DNA from: Bacteroidales bacterium
GTDB taxonomy: Bacteria; Bacteroidota; Bacteroidia; Bacteroidales; VadinHA17
Reading direction: 5' to 3'
Length of the DNA stretch: 39,028 nucleotides
Assembly (NCBI GenBank): GCA_012519515.1
Contig: JAAYQC010000050.1
Span: forward strand, 1 to 39,028
The notes below the pieces were generated by a model. That model was not told where the DNA came from and did no database searches. It worked only from the letters and a program-made list of their open reading frames with translations. The position numbers and the translations under genes were made by a program. Position 1 is the first letter of the stretch; every line of letters begins with the position of its first letter. This document shows, in pieces, positions 32,512 to 39,028 of the stretch.

Positions 32512-34071
32512 ATGAACAGGGGATTACAAATACAACAGCTTGAAAGCAATCAATCGCGGGAATGGGATATAATTGTGATTGGCGGTGGCGCCACGGGACT
32601 TGGAACAGCTCTTGATGCTGCAACACGTGGATACAGGACCGTCCTTTTCGAGCAGTCGGATTTCACAAAGGGAACATCATCGAGGAGCACCAAGCTGGTC
32701 CACGGCGGCGTACGGTATCTTGCCCAGGGTGATGTCCTGCTTGTAAAGGAAGCGCTTTATGAACGGGGACTGATGCTAAGGAATGCACCTCATCTCACTG
32801 TCAACCAGGAATTTGTAATTCCAGTCTATACATACTGGGATGTTTTCTTTTACACTGTAGGCCTTAAGTTCTATGATCTCCTTTCAGGCAGACTGAGTAT
32901 GGGGAAGTCGTATTTCATCAATCGTTCGAAGACTCTTGAAAGGATTCCTCCTCTCAAAGCTGAGGGTTTGAAGGGAGGAATTGTTTATCACGACGGGCAG
33001 TTTGACGATTCCCGCATGGCTTTGGCCATTGCATCGGCCTGTGTTAAGAACGGCGGAACGGTGCTTAACTATTTCAGGGTTGACAGCCTTTTGAAGAATG
33101 ATCAGGGCCGGGTCAGCGGAGTTGAAGTCACGGATGTCGAAACCGGAAAGGTATACAATATAAAATCGAAGCTTGTCATAAATGCCACCGGTGTTTTTGC
33201 CGATCAGATCCACAGGATGGATGATCCCTTGGCCCCGGCAACCATAAAGCCGAGCCAGGGAGTTCATATAGTTCTCGACAAGAGTTTCGTGAAGGGCGAT
33301 TCGGCAATCATGATCCCGAAAACCGACGATGGCCGCGTTCTTTTTGCAATACCCTGGTACGGGAAGCTTGTTGTCGGAACCACCGACACTCCGCTTAATG
33401 ATATAAGCCTCGAACCGAAGGCTCTTCAGGAGGAGATTGATTTCATTCTTCGGACAGCCGGAAAATATCTTACCCGGGCTCCCCGGAGGGAGGATGTGCT
33501 TTGTATATTTGCCGGGCTCAGGCCTCTGGCAGCCAATCCCAACAAACCTGAAGCGACAAAGGAGGTGTCGAGAAGGCATAAGATAAGTCTTTCTCGCTCA
33601 GGTCTTCTTTCAATCATAGGAGGGAAATGGACCTCGTACAGGAGAATGGCAGAGGAGACTGTTGACAGAGCCATCAGGGCAGGTATTCTTGAGAAAAGGA
33701 AATGCATGACAAGGAGTTTCAGCTTTTGTTCTCCTTCTGTCAACACAATCCCGGAACAATTCAGGATCTATGGAGACAGGGCTCCCGACATTGTCAATCT
33801 GATTGAGAATGAGCCCGGGATGGCGGAACTGGTGCATCCTAAGCTTCCCTACTGCAAGGCTGAGATCGCGTGGATAGCAGCAAACGAGATGCCGCGGACA
33901 CTTGAAGATATGCTGGCCCGAAGGACGAGAGCGTTGTTCCTTGATGCCAGGGCAAGCGCTGAAGCAGGACCTGTTGTTGCCGGTATTATGGCAAAGGAAC
34001 TGGGATTCGGGAAGGACTGGATTGACAGGCAGCTCCACGATTATGAGAAGGTGCTGGAGAACTATTTGTAA
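32512..34071 (+). CDS. glpD: FAD-dependent glycerol-3-phosphate dehydrogenase
   Basis: Membrane-associated flavoprotein oxidising sn-glycerol-3-phosphate to dihydroxyacetone phosphate and feeding electrons to quinone. The 519-residue protein has the FAD dinucleotide fold IIVIGGGATGLGTALDAATRG (about 20-40), the family signature GTSSRSTKLVHGGVRYL (about 54-70), KPSQGVHIVLDKSFV, AIPWYGKLVVGTTDTPL, and a C-terminal DAO domain ending with LARRTRALFLDARASAEAGP. It is close to the GlpA/GlpD type of bacteria with a single-subunit enzyme. It precedes glpK by 133 bases and glpF by nearly 2 kb in a glycerol module. The symbol glpA would be equally defensible. Confidence 0.93.
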   Translation: MNRGLQIQQLESNQSREWDIIVIGGGATGLGTALDAATRGYRTVLFEQSDFTKGTSSRSTKLVHGGVRYLAQGDVLLVKEALYERGLMLRNAPHLTVNQEFVIPVYTYWDVFFYTVGLKFYDLLSGRLSMGKSYFINRSKTLERIPPLKAEGLKGGIVYHDGQFDDSRMALAIASACVKNGGTVLNYFRVDSLLKNDQGRVSGVEVTDVETGKVYNIKSKLVINATGVFADQIHRMDDPLAPATIKPSQGVHIVLDKSFVKGDSAIMIPKTDDGRVLFAIPWYGKLVVGTTDTPLNDISLEPKALQEEIDFILRTAGKYLTRAPRREDVLCIFAGLRPLAANPNKPEATKEVSRRHKISLSRSGLLSIIGGKWTSYRRMAEETVDRAIRAGILEKRKCMTRSFSFCSPSVNTIPEQFRIYGDRAPDIVNLIENEPGMAELVHPKLPYCKAEIAWIAANEMPRTLEDMLARRTRALFLDARASAEAGPVVAGIMAKELGFGKDWIDRQLHDYEKVLENYL

Positions 34072-34204
34072 CTAAAAATGCAGCCGCTTCGGATCACTTT
34101 TCCCTGGATGATTAAAATACAGGGAGAAGGCCGGGGATAGGGTATCGATAAGAGTAATTATAAAATATTGCCGATAGTCATCAGATATTAAAACCAATTG
34201 CTAC

Positions 34205-35695
34205 ATGAAAGATTTCATACTATCATTTGATCAGGGGACTACCAGTTCCCGCGCGATAATTTTCGATCATTCCGGTAAGCCGTTGGCTTCAGCGCAGAAG
34301 GAATTCACTCAGATCTACCCGAAACCCGGATGGGTGGAACATAAACCTGAAGAGATCTGGTCGACACAGATAGGGGTGGCCACAGAGGTACTGGCCAAGG
34401 CCGGATTGAAAAGCACGGATATTGCTGGGATCGGCATTACCAACCAGAGGGAAACCACGGTGGTATGGAACAGGATCACAGGTAAACCGGTTTACAATGC
34501 CATTGTTTGGCAGGATCGCAGAACAGCCGACTTTTGCGACAAGCTTAAGGCTGACGGCGTCGACAAAATGATACTCGAAAAGACCGGGCTGATAGTTGAT
34601 GCATATTTCTCGGCAACAAAGATTAAATGGATTCTTGACAATGTCGACGAAGCTCGCGGACTAGCCGAAAAGGGAGAGCTTGCATTCGGAACCGTTGATT
34701 CGTGGCTGATGTGGAATCTGTCGAGGGGAAAACTTCATATCACCGACGTGTCAAATGCATCGAGAACCATGCTTTTCAATATTCACACGCTTCAGTGGGA
34801 CAAGGAGCTGCTTGATATTTTTGGCATTCCCGAAAGCATGCTTCCGCATGTCAGGTCGTCGAGCGAGATTTACGGCTCCACCGAAGGTCAGTTCTCATCG
34901 GATATCCCTGTTGCCGGGATCGCGGGTGACCAGCAGGCAGCCATGTTCGGCCAGATGTGCATTGAACCGGGAATGGTGAAGAACACTTACGGCACCGGCT
35001 GTTTCATGATGATGAACATCGGCGACAAGCCTATAGCGTCGAAAAGCAGACTTCTGACCACCGTTGCATGGAAGATAGGCAACGAGACACGGTATGCCTT
35101 TGAAGGTTCCATCTTCATAGCGGGTGCTGTTGTGCAATGGCTCCGCGACAGTCTGGGCGTTATTGCAAGGTCTTCCGATGTTGAGGAGCTTGCAGGCAGG
35201 GTAAGCGACAGCGGCGGTGTGTATTTTGTTCCCGCATTTGCAGGGCTGGGCGCTCCCTACTGGAACCAGCATGCCCGTGGAACCATTGTCGGTATCACCA
35301 GGGGTTCCACGACGGCTCACATCGCCCGGGCAGCCCTCGACAGCATAGCCTATCAGACGCTGGAAGTGCTGCATGCCATGGAGAAGGATTCCGGTATTGA
35401 CATCAGGGAACTGAGAGTCGATGGAGGGGCAACAGTCAACAACAGCCTGATGCAGTTCCAGGCCGATTTGCTTCAGGCAAGCGTCATCAGGCCAAAGATA
35501 ACGGAAACCACGGCACTTGGAGCAGCTTATCTTTCCGGACTGGCAACAGGTTACTGGAAGACCGTTGATGACCTTTCGAAGCAGTGGCAGATTGACAGGA
35601 CTTTTGTTCCGGCTCTTGATCAGGAACTTACCGGATCGCTGATAAAAGGCTGGAGACGGGCGATTAAGGCTGCCGAAGCATGGGCGGAGGGATGA
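34205..35695 (+). CDS. glpK: Glycerol kinase
   Basis: ATP-dependent kinase producing glycerol-3-phosphate in the cytosol; 496 residues, the standard FGGY-family length. Motifs: [16 protein letters not shown] at the N-terminus (ATP binding), [102 protein letters not shown], and [22 protein letters not shown]. Its glycerol comes through the GlpF channel encoded 250 bases downstream, and its product goes to the dehydrogenase upstream. A Glu/His or EIIA-type regulatory site cannot be judged by eye. Confidence 0.97.
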   Translation: MKDFILSFDQGTTSSRAIIFDHSGKPLASAQKEFTQIYPKPGWVEHKPEEIWSTQIGVATEVLAKAGLKSTDIAGIGITNQRETTVVWNRITGKPVYNAIVWQDRRTADFCDKLKADGVDKMILEKTGLIVDAYFSATKIKWILDNVDEARGLAEKGELAFGTVDSWLMWNLSRGKLHITDVSNASRTMLFNIHTLQWDKELLDIFGIPESMLPHVRSSSEIYGSTEGQFSSDIPVAGIAGDQQAAMFGQMCIEPGMVKNTYGTGCFMMMNIGDKPIASKSRLLTTVAWKIGNETRYAFEGSIFIAGAVVQWLRDSLGVIARSSDVEELAGRVSDSGGVYFVPAFAGLGAPYWNQHARGTIVGITRGSTTAHIARAALDSIAYQTLEVLHAMEKDSGIDIRELRVDGGATVNNSLMQFQADLLQASVIRPKITETTALGAAYLSGLATGYWKTVDDLSKQWQIDRTFVPALDQELTGSLIKGWRRAIKAAEAWAEG

Positions 35696-35813
35696 ATAAT
35701 GTGATATGTATTATAGGCGATGTATAAACAATTAGTAATTAATAATTTGCAATTAACAATTTGTTCCCTTCTGTCGCTGTCTATACGCTTCTCTGTCTCG
35801 CGGTCGTGCAAGT

Positions 35814-35837
35814 GCAGGCTAAGGAGTGAAACGACGA
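35814..35837. repeat. Dispersed 24-bp repeat, copy 1
   Basis: The 24 bases beginning GCAGGCTAAGGAGTGAAACG and ending ACGA are identical to 37507-37530. The core GGAGTGAAACGACGA resembles the dispersed intergenic repeat with GAGGAGTGAAACGACGAAG seen in many Bacteroidota genomes. It lies in the 250-base glpK-glpF spacer, which otherwise contains only AT-rich sequence. Confidence 0.75.
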
Positions 35838-35945
35838 GGTCTATCTCCGCGGGATGTTACAAGTCTCATGTAATGAAGCAATTGACCATTCTGAAAGCTT
35901 AATGCTAATTTTGAACCAATAATAATTAATAAATACCTTGAACCT

Positions 35946-36659
35946 ATGAATCAATTTTTTGCAGAGTTTTTTGGAACAGCCATGATACTTGTCCTTGGAT
36001 GCGGTGTTGTGGCCAATGTTCTGCTACCTAAGACCAAAGGGCATAATTCAGGCTGGATAGTAATAACCTTCGGATGGGCAATCGGTGTTTTCAACGGTGT
36101 TTTGATATCCGCATCAGTCAGCGGGGCTCATCTTAATCCGGCAGTAACACTGGCTCTTGCCATTGCCCACAAGTTCTCATGGGCCAAAGTTCCCATGTAC
36201 ATCCTTGCGCAGATTCTCGGTGCAATGTTCGGTGCCGGCCTTGCCTGGCTTGCATACAAAAAGCATTTTGATGCCTCCGACGATGCTGAAACCAAGCTGG
36301 CAGTGTTCGCCACCATTCCAAACATCAGGAGTTACTGGTACAATGTTATTACTGAGATAATCGGCACCTACGTGCTTGCACTGGCAGTGCTTTACATGGC
36401 TGAGCCGGAGGTGGGACTGGGGGCGCTGAATGCACTTCCGGTAGCGCTGGTTGTTCTGGGTATCGGTCTGGGAGTCGGAGGACCGACGGGATATGCTATA
36501 AACCCTGCCCGTGACCTTGGTCCCAGGATAATGCATTTCCTGCTTCCTATCAAAGGTAAAAGGGACAGCGACTGGCAGTATTCATGGGTTCCTTTTTTTG
36601 CTCCGATGGTCGGAGCCGCGCTTGCAGCATGGATGTTCCTGATCTTTGGCGGTTCCTGA
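35946..36659 (+). CDS. glpF: Aquaglyceroporin, glycerol facilitator
   Basis: Inner-membrane MIP-family channel, 237 residues and six membrane helices with the two half-helices. The NPA motifs are SGAHLNPAVTLA (about 60-70) and GYAINPARDLGPR (about 182-194). Asp after NPAR (D190) is the glycerol-facilitator signature, distinguishing it from water-only aquaporins. It supplies glycerol to glpK. The module order is dehydrogenase-kinase-facilitator on one strand. Confidence 0.95.
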   Translation: MNQFFAEFFGTAMILVLGCGVVANVLLPKTKGHNSGWIVITFGWAIGVFNGVLISASVSGAHLNPAVTLALAIAHKFSWAKVPMYILAQILGAMFGAGLAWLAYKKHFDASDDAETKLAVFATIPNIRSYWYNVITEIIGTYVLALAVLYMAEPEVGLGALNALPVALVVLGIGLGVGGPTGYAINPARDLGPRIMHFLLPIKGKRDSDWQYSWVPFFAPMVGAALAAWMFLIFGGS

Positions 36660-36711
36660 TCAGAACGAAAAAGACTGGCCCTATCCCGGACAAGGCTAAC
36701 TACTTTTTAAT

Positions 36712-36726
36712 TCTGCCTGTGGCAGA
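36712..36726 (+). terminator. Weak stem-loop after glpF
   Basis: TCTGCC-TGT-GGCAGA has a 6-bp stem, followed by TTCTTAAA rather than a clear U run. It is possibly a partial terminator or leader hairpin 17 bases before the next start codon. Confidence 0.3.
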
Positions 36727-36742
36727 TTCTTAAATTATCGAT

Positions 36743-37294
36743 ATGAAGCGCATAACTATTCTTACGGCAGTTTTTATATCCTCCTTTATCATTGCAGCCG
36801 GTCAGGAGCCGGTTTTTGTTAAAGGGAGCAGGGTTTTCAATGCAGGTCTGGGTATTGGCACCAGGGTTCTTTCGGCTACATACAACAAACTTGTCTTTCC
36901 TCCCCTGTCGGCATCGCTTGAAGTAGGTCTGACTGATAATGTGCTTGAAAAAGCTTCGATCGGTGTAGGGCCCTACATAGGATTTTTGTCATACAAATGG
37001 GAGTATTCAAATTGGAGCGCGAGGTATTCGAACACTATTGTCGGTGTAAGGGGCAATTTTCATTATCCCTTTATTGAGAAACTCGATACCTATGCAGGCC
37101 TTCTTATTGGCTGGGACATTGTGAATGTTAAGGAAACAGGTGAACCCTATGAAAATTACGCGGACTCATCCAGTCATATAGCATGGTCCTTGTTCGTTGG
37201 AGCAAGGTATTATTTCCGTGAAAATATGGCTGCCATGGCCGAGCTGGGCTATGGTCCTTCGTACCTCAATCTGGGACTGGCATTTAGTTTCTGA
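36743..37294 (+). CDS. Small outer-membrane beta-barrel protein
   Basis: The 183-residue protein has a signal peptide (MKRITILTAVFISSFIIAAGQ) and alternating polar/hydrophobic strands (FNAGLGIGTRVLS, ASIGVGPYIGFLSY, TIVGVRGNFHYPF, YAGLLIGWDIVNV, WSLFVGARYYF, AAMAELGYGPSYLNLGLAFSF). It ends in Phe, the C-terminal signature for outer-membrane barrel insertion. This fits the OmpW/OmpA-barrel-like eight-stranded type. It follows glpF by 83 bases, so it may be an outer-membrane channel connected with glycerol, but the sequence offers no proof. Confidence 0.75.
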   Translation: MKRITILTAVFISSFIIAAGQEPVFVKGSRVFNAGLGIGTRVLSATYNKLVFPPLSASLEVGLTDNVLEKASIGVGPYIGFLSYKWEYSNWSARYSNTIVGVRGNFHYPFIEKLDTYAGLLIGWDIVNVKETGEPYENYADSSSHIAWSLFVGARYYFRENMAAMAELGYGPSYLNLGLAFSF

Positions 37295-37506
37295 TTATGC
37301 TGACAGGGGGGGTGGCATAATAAAGAAAGCCAGCACCCCGTTTTATCAGCATTAATCAATTATGTTAGTCAAATACAATTTCCAGAGCAGGAAAGTGCGA
37401 ATGGGTGCTGGCCGGTTCAAATTTAGGGATAGAAGTTAAATTGAGATAGCCAAGTAAATAACAATTTAGCGAAGTTATTAACAATTTAATCCGGATTTAA
37501 GGTCTT

Positions 37507-37530
37507 GCAGGCTAAGGAGTGAAACGACGA
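37507..37530. repeat. Dispersed 24-bp repeat, copy 2
   Basis: Identical over 24 bases to 35814-35837. Here it is embedded in a longer mosaic with the palindrome TCCTGC-CCC-GCAGGA and 9-base TGCAAGTCK-type units. Confidence 0.75.
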
Positions 37531-37602
37531 AGTCCTGCCCCGCAGGATCGTGCAAGTCTTGCAAGTCGTGGTTTCTTTGGATTCCCTCCTCCGGAGAGTC
37601 TG

Positions 37603-37618
37603 CCCCGCTCAAGCGGGG
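37603..37618. repeat. GC palindrome CCCCGC-TCAA-GCGGGG
   Basis: Second copy of the palindrome at 31263-31278, inverted in the loop. No T tract follows. Confidence 0.7.
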
Positions 37619-37692
37619 GTGGGAGCAGGTAAAGCAGAGTGAGAGTGTCAGTTTCGTGTGGCGCATGCTGCGAAAACCTCTGCAATCGAGTA

Positions 37693-37723
37693 TTTTCTAA
37701 ACAGGATAGATTTCGTAAATTTG
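37693..37723 (+). promoter_or_regulatory. Predicted promoter of the toxin-antitoxin operon
   Basis: TAAATTTG at 37716-37723 fits TAnnTTTG, with TTTTC (37693-37697) 18 bases upstream as an imperfect -33. The antitoxin ATG is 16 bases downstream of the -7 box. Confidence 0.45.
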
Positions 37724-37738
37724 TAAAAATGAAACCAT

Positions 37739-37969
37739 ATGGAATCCTTAATAATTGAAATAATAAATCCCAAAGCAAAAAGCTTGATAAAAAGCCTTGC
37801 TGATATGAATCTGATAAGGATTAAGAAAGAAGAAGTAAGATGCGAGCTTAAAGAATTACTGGACAGCCTTAGAAAGTATTCTGATGAGGCTCCCTCGTTG
37901 GATGAAATTACTAAGGAGGTTGAATCTGTCAGAAAAGCCCGATATGAAAAGCAAAAAAGTAATCCTTGA
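37739..37969 (+). CDS. Probable antitoxin of a PIN-toxin pair
   Basis: A 76-residue protein, highly charged and predicted helical after a short N-terminal strand (SLIIEIINPKAKSLIKSLADMNLIRIKK). Its last 26 bases overlap the start of the PIN-domain gene, the usual antitoxin-toxin arrangement. It resembles the small DUF2683/RelB-like antitoxins; its C-terminal region (EITKEVESVRKARYEKQK) would wrap the toxin, and the N-terminal strand is a candidate for DNA binding as a dimer. Family assignment is by size, charge and position only. Codons are more AT-rich than in the neighbouring metabolic genes. Confidence 0.7.
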   Translation: MESLIIEIINPKAKSLIKSLADMNLIRIKKEEVRCELKELLDSLRKYSDEAPSLDEITKEVESVRKARYEKQKSNP

Positions 37970-38351
37970 TACTAACTTGTGGATTAGTTTTCTTATTTCC
38001 GGAGACTTCAGTTTCCTTGACGACTTTGTGGAAAGTAATAGGTTGAAACTTGTCTTTTCAATGGAGTTATTACACGAATTCATGGCAGTTGCACAAAGGC
38101 CTAAGTTTAAAAAGTACTTTTCGAAAAGCGATCTGTCAAGAATTATTAATTTTATTGATAAAAATGGGATTATAATAGAAGTAAAATCAAAGACCGACAA
38201 ATGTCGTGATCCTAAAGATAATTTCTTATTAAATTTAGCAATTGACAGCAAAGCTGATTACCTGGTAACCGGGGACAATGATTTGTTAGAAATCAAGTTC
38301 ATAGAAAAAACCAGAATCCTAACAATCAAGGAAATAATATCCGAATTCTAA
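37944..38351 (+). CDS. PIN-domain ribonuclease, putative toxin
   Basis: From the ATG at 37944 there are 135 residues; the frame is open 20 codons further upstream, but those residues are not domain-like. PIN features: first strand KKVILDTNLWISFL with Asp9, Glu45 in MELLHEFM, Asp92 in CRDPKDNFLLNLAI and Asp111 in YLVTGDNDLL, the four acidic metal-binding positions. It matches the subfamily often annotated as PIN-family toxin component of a toxin-antitoxin system. It would cleave RNA when not held by the protein encoded upstream. The 26-base overlap suggests translational coupling. Confidence 0.85.
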   Translation: MKSKKVILDTNLWISFLISGDFSFLDDFVESNRLKLVFSMELLHEFMAVAQRPKFKKYFSKSDLSRIINFIDKNGIIIEVKSKTDKCRDPKDNFLLNLAIDSKADYLVTGDNDLLEIKFIEKTRILTIKEIISEF

Positions 38352-38444
38352 AGTACTACGCTACAACACATTATTCACTCACTTAGGTACGATGAGCTCC
38401 CCCGTTCCGCAGCCTAGGTTCCGTCAGGCATAAAGATCGACAGT

Positions 38445-38538
38445 GCGGAGATTAAATCCTGTATTCAAAGCAAATTTCGCGGAGAAAGTTTCATTTTTGA
38501 AGAATATAAAGTATATTTGTCGCATAATTTGCGGAGAA
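38445..38538 (+). promoter_or_regulatory. Repeated GCGGAGA motifs and -7 box ahead of the fic gene
   Basis: GCGGAGA occurs at 38445-38451, 38479-38485 and 38531-38537, the last forming the start-proximal RBS-like site. The longer AATTTCGCGGAGAA and AATTTGCGGAGAA pair is at 38473-38486 and 38526-38538. A TATATTTG box (38512-38519) fits the -7 consensus. CGCA-TAATT-TGCG (38521-38533) can pair across part of the RBS. This is a likely autoregulatory region. Confidence 0.5.
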
Positions 38539-39028
38539 TGATAGTTTATATTCATGAAAGAGAAGACTGGACAGACTTCACCTGGGACAATGAGAAAGTG
38601 ATGATAAAACTTGGTGAAGCCAGAAATCAGCAGGGCAGACTTCTTGGAAGAATGGAATCGTTGGGTTTTGATTTGCAAAATGAAGCGGTATTGAATACTC
38701 TTACTTTAGATGTTATAAAATCATCGGCAATAGAAGGCGAGCTTCTGGAAATAGAACAAGTGCGTTCTTCAATTGCCCGGCAACTTGGAATTGACATTGC
38801 AGGAGCAGTGGAATCAGAGCGCCATGTTGACGGAATAGTTGAAATGATGCTTGACGCTACTCAAAAATATGACATGCCTTTGACTAAAAACAGATTGTTT
38901 GGTTGGCATGCAGCGCTGTTCCCTTCGGGATGGAGTAATCTTAATAAAATCACAGTTGCCGGCTGGAGAAAAGATACGACCGGGCCTATGCAAGTTGTGT
39001 CAGGGCCTATGGGAAAAGAAAAGGTTCA
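38538..39028 (+). CDS. Fic family protein with N-terminal DUF4172 (3' partial)
   Basis: The frame opens at ATG 38538 and runs past the window end, so only 163 residues are visible. The N-terminus MIVYIHEREDWTDFTWDNEKVMIKLGEARNQQGRLLGRM looks like DUF4172. SSAIEGE (62-68) contains the Ser-x-x-x-Glu-Gly inhibitory helix motif, and the segment PLTKNRLFGWHAALFPSGW is the usual approach to the Fic core; the HPFxxGNGR active site itself lies beyond the edge. Such proteins transfer AMP to targets and are autoinhibited by the Glu. The start is preceded by GCGGAGA. It is adjacent to the toxin-antitoxin pair but separated by 186 bases. Confidence 0.85.
   Translation, partial: MIVYIHEREDWTDFTWDNEKVMIKLGEARNQQGRLLGRMESLGFDLQNEAVLNTLTLDVIKSSAIEGELLEIEQVRSSIARQLGIDIAGAVESERHVDGIVEMMLDATQKYDMPLTKNRLFGWHAALFPSGWSNLNKITVAGWRKDTTGPMQVVSGPMGKEKV

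Larger units (their letters stand above)
37295..37738. other. Repeat-rich intergenic region between the barrel gene and the toxin-antitoxin pair
   Basis: This 444-base gap holds no protein gene. It contains a nested inverted repeat (ATGCTGA at 37297-37303 with TCAGCAT at 37346-37352), a 10-bp perfect inverted repeat (GCCAGCACCC at 37329-37338 with GGGTGCTGGC at 37403-37412), the second 24-bp repeat, TCCTGC-CCC-GCAGGA (37533-37547), 9-base GTCTTGCAA units, and the GC palindrome at 37603-37618. The first hairpin plus GTTTT could act as a terminator for the barrel gene. Confidence 0.6.

Noticed and set aside
34101-34125. Stem TCCCTG/CAGGGA between glpD and glpK as a terminator
   Set aside because: Only 6 bp with a 13-base loop and no T tract; too weak to call.
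37729-37758. A nine-codon reading frame just ahead of the antitoxin
   Set aside because: It starts at 37729, overlaps the antitoxin start in another frame and has no support as a gene; it could be a chance leader peptide.

Overview
The window reads as a piece of chromosome from a strictly Gram-negative Bacteroidota, most likely an environmental Bacteroidales-type lineage. Supporting signs are a SusC/SusD pair, a FlgD-Ig/lamin-tail secreted protein, LpxK and Mpl (lipid A and peptidoglycan), several TAnnTTTG-type -7 promoter boxes with TTTG-like -33 boxes, and A-rich leaders in place of strong Shine-Dalgarno sites. Both edges cut genes: a secreted lamin-tail protein at the left and a Fic protein at the right.

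Layout. (1) 1-11.1 kb is housekeeping: partial surface protein; a leftward sppA-lpxK-purine nucleoside phosphorylase operon; divergent folK; convergent radC; rpsT preceded by tRNA-Glu; mpl with an adjoining Tat-exported isomerase-like gene; and a two-HKD cardiolipin synthase. (2) 11.1-16.2 kb carries a secreted esterase, an MBL-fold (lactonase-like) hydrolase, class I fumarase, and an exported nucleoside-hydrolase-like protein whose C-terminal half looks FmdE-like. (3) 16.4-27 kb is the most unusual part: a membrane-anchored tetraheme (NapC/NrfH-like) cytochrome fused to a SUMF1/PvdO-like domain, then a SusC/SusD pair ending in a strong terminator, then (leftward) a CXXCH-bearing beta-propeller lipoprotein and a large membrane protein of unknown role. 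(4) 27.2-32.4 kb is carbohydrate metabolism: a Tat-lipoprotein Gfo/Idh/MocA oxidoreductase and a Tat-exported TIM-barrel isomerase in one transcript with a terminator, a sialidase-fold exported protein, and a lactonase-family beta-propeller lipoprotein. (5) 32.5-37.3 kb is a glycerol module (glpD-like dehydrogenase, glpK, glpF) followed by a small outer-membrane beta-barrel. (6) 37.3 kb to the end is a repeat-rich, AT-rich accessory edge with a RelB-like antitoxin/PIN toxin pair and a DUF4172-type Fic protein.

How parts connect. Regions 3 and 4 together suggest exported redox and sugar chemistry: outer-membrane uptake (SusC/D), c-type heme proteins on both sides of it, exported oxidoreductase/isomerase enzymes and lactone-opening enzymes. 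No glycoside hydrolase of an evident polysaccharide-degrading type and no ECF sigma/anti-sigma or hybrid two-component regulator lies beside the SusC/D genes, so the substrate is unknown.

The strongest non-coding signal is a structured element of about 64-88 nt found twice in the same orientation, 12141-12204 and 31176-31263. Each copy sits 30-50 bases ahead of a gene for a predicted lactone hydrolase. The two differ in the three bases of a conserved mini-hairpin loop and in one internal expansion. Other repeats include a 24-base identical sequence at 35814 and 37507, a GC palindrome at 31263 and 37603, and 9-base tandem units at 1692. No CRISPR array, rRNA, transposase or phage gene was seen.
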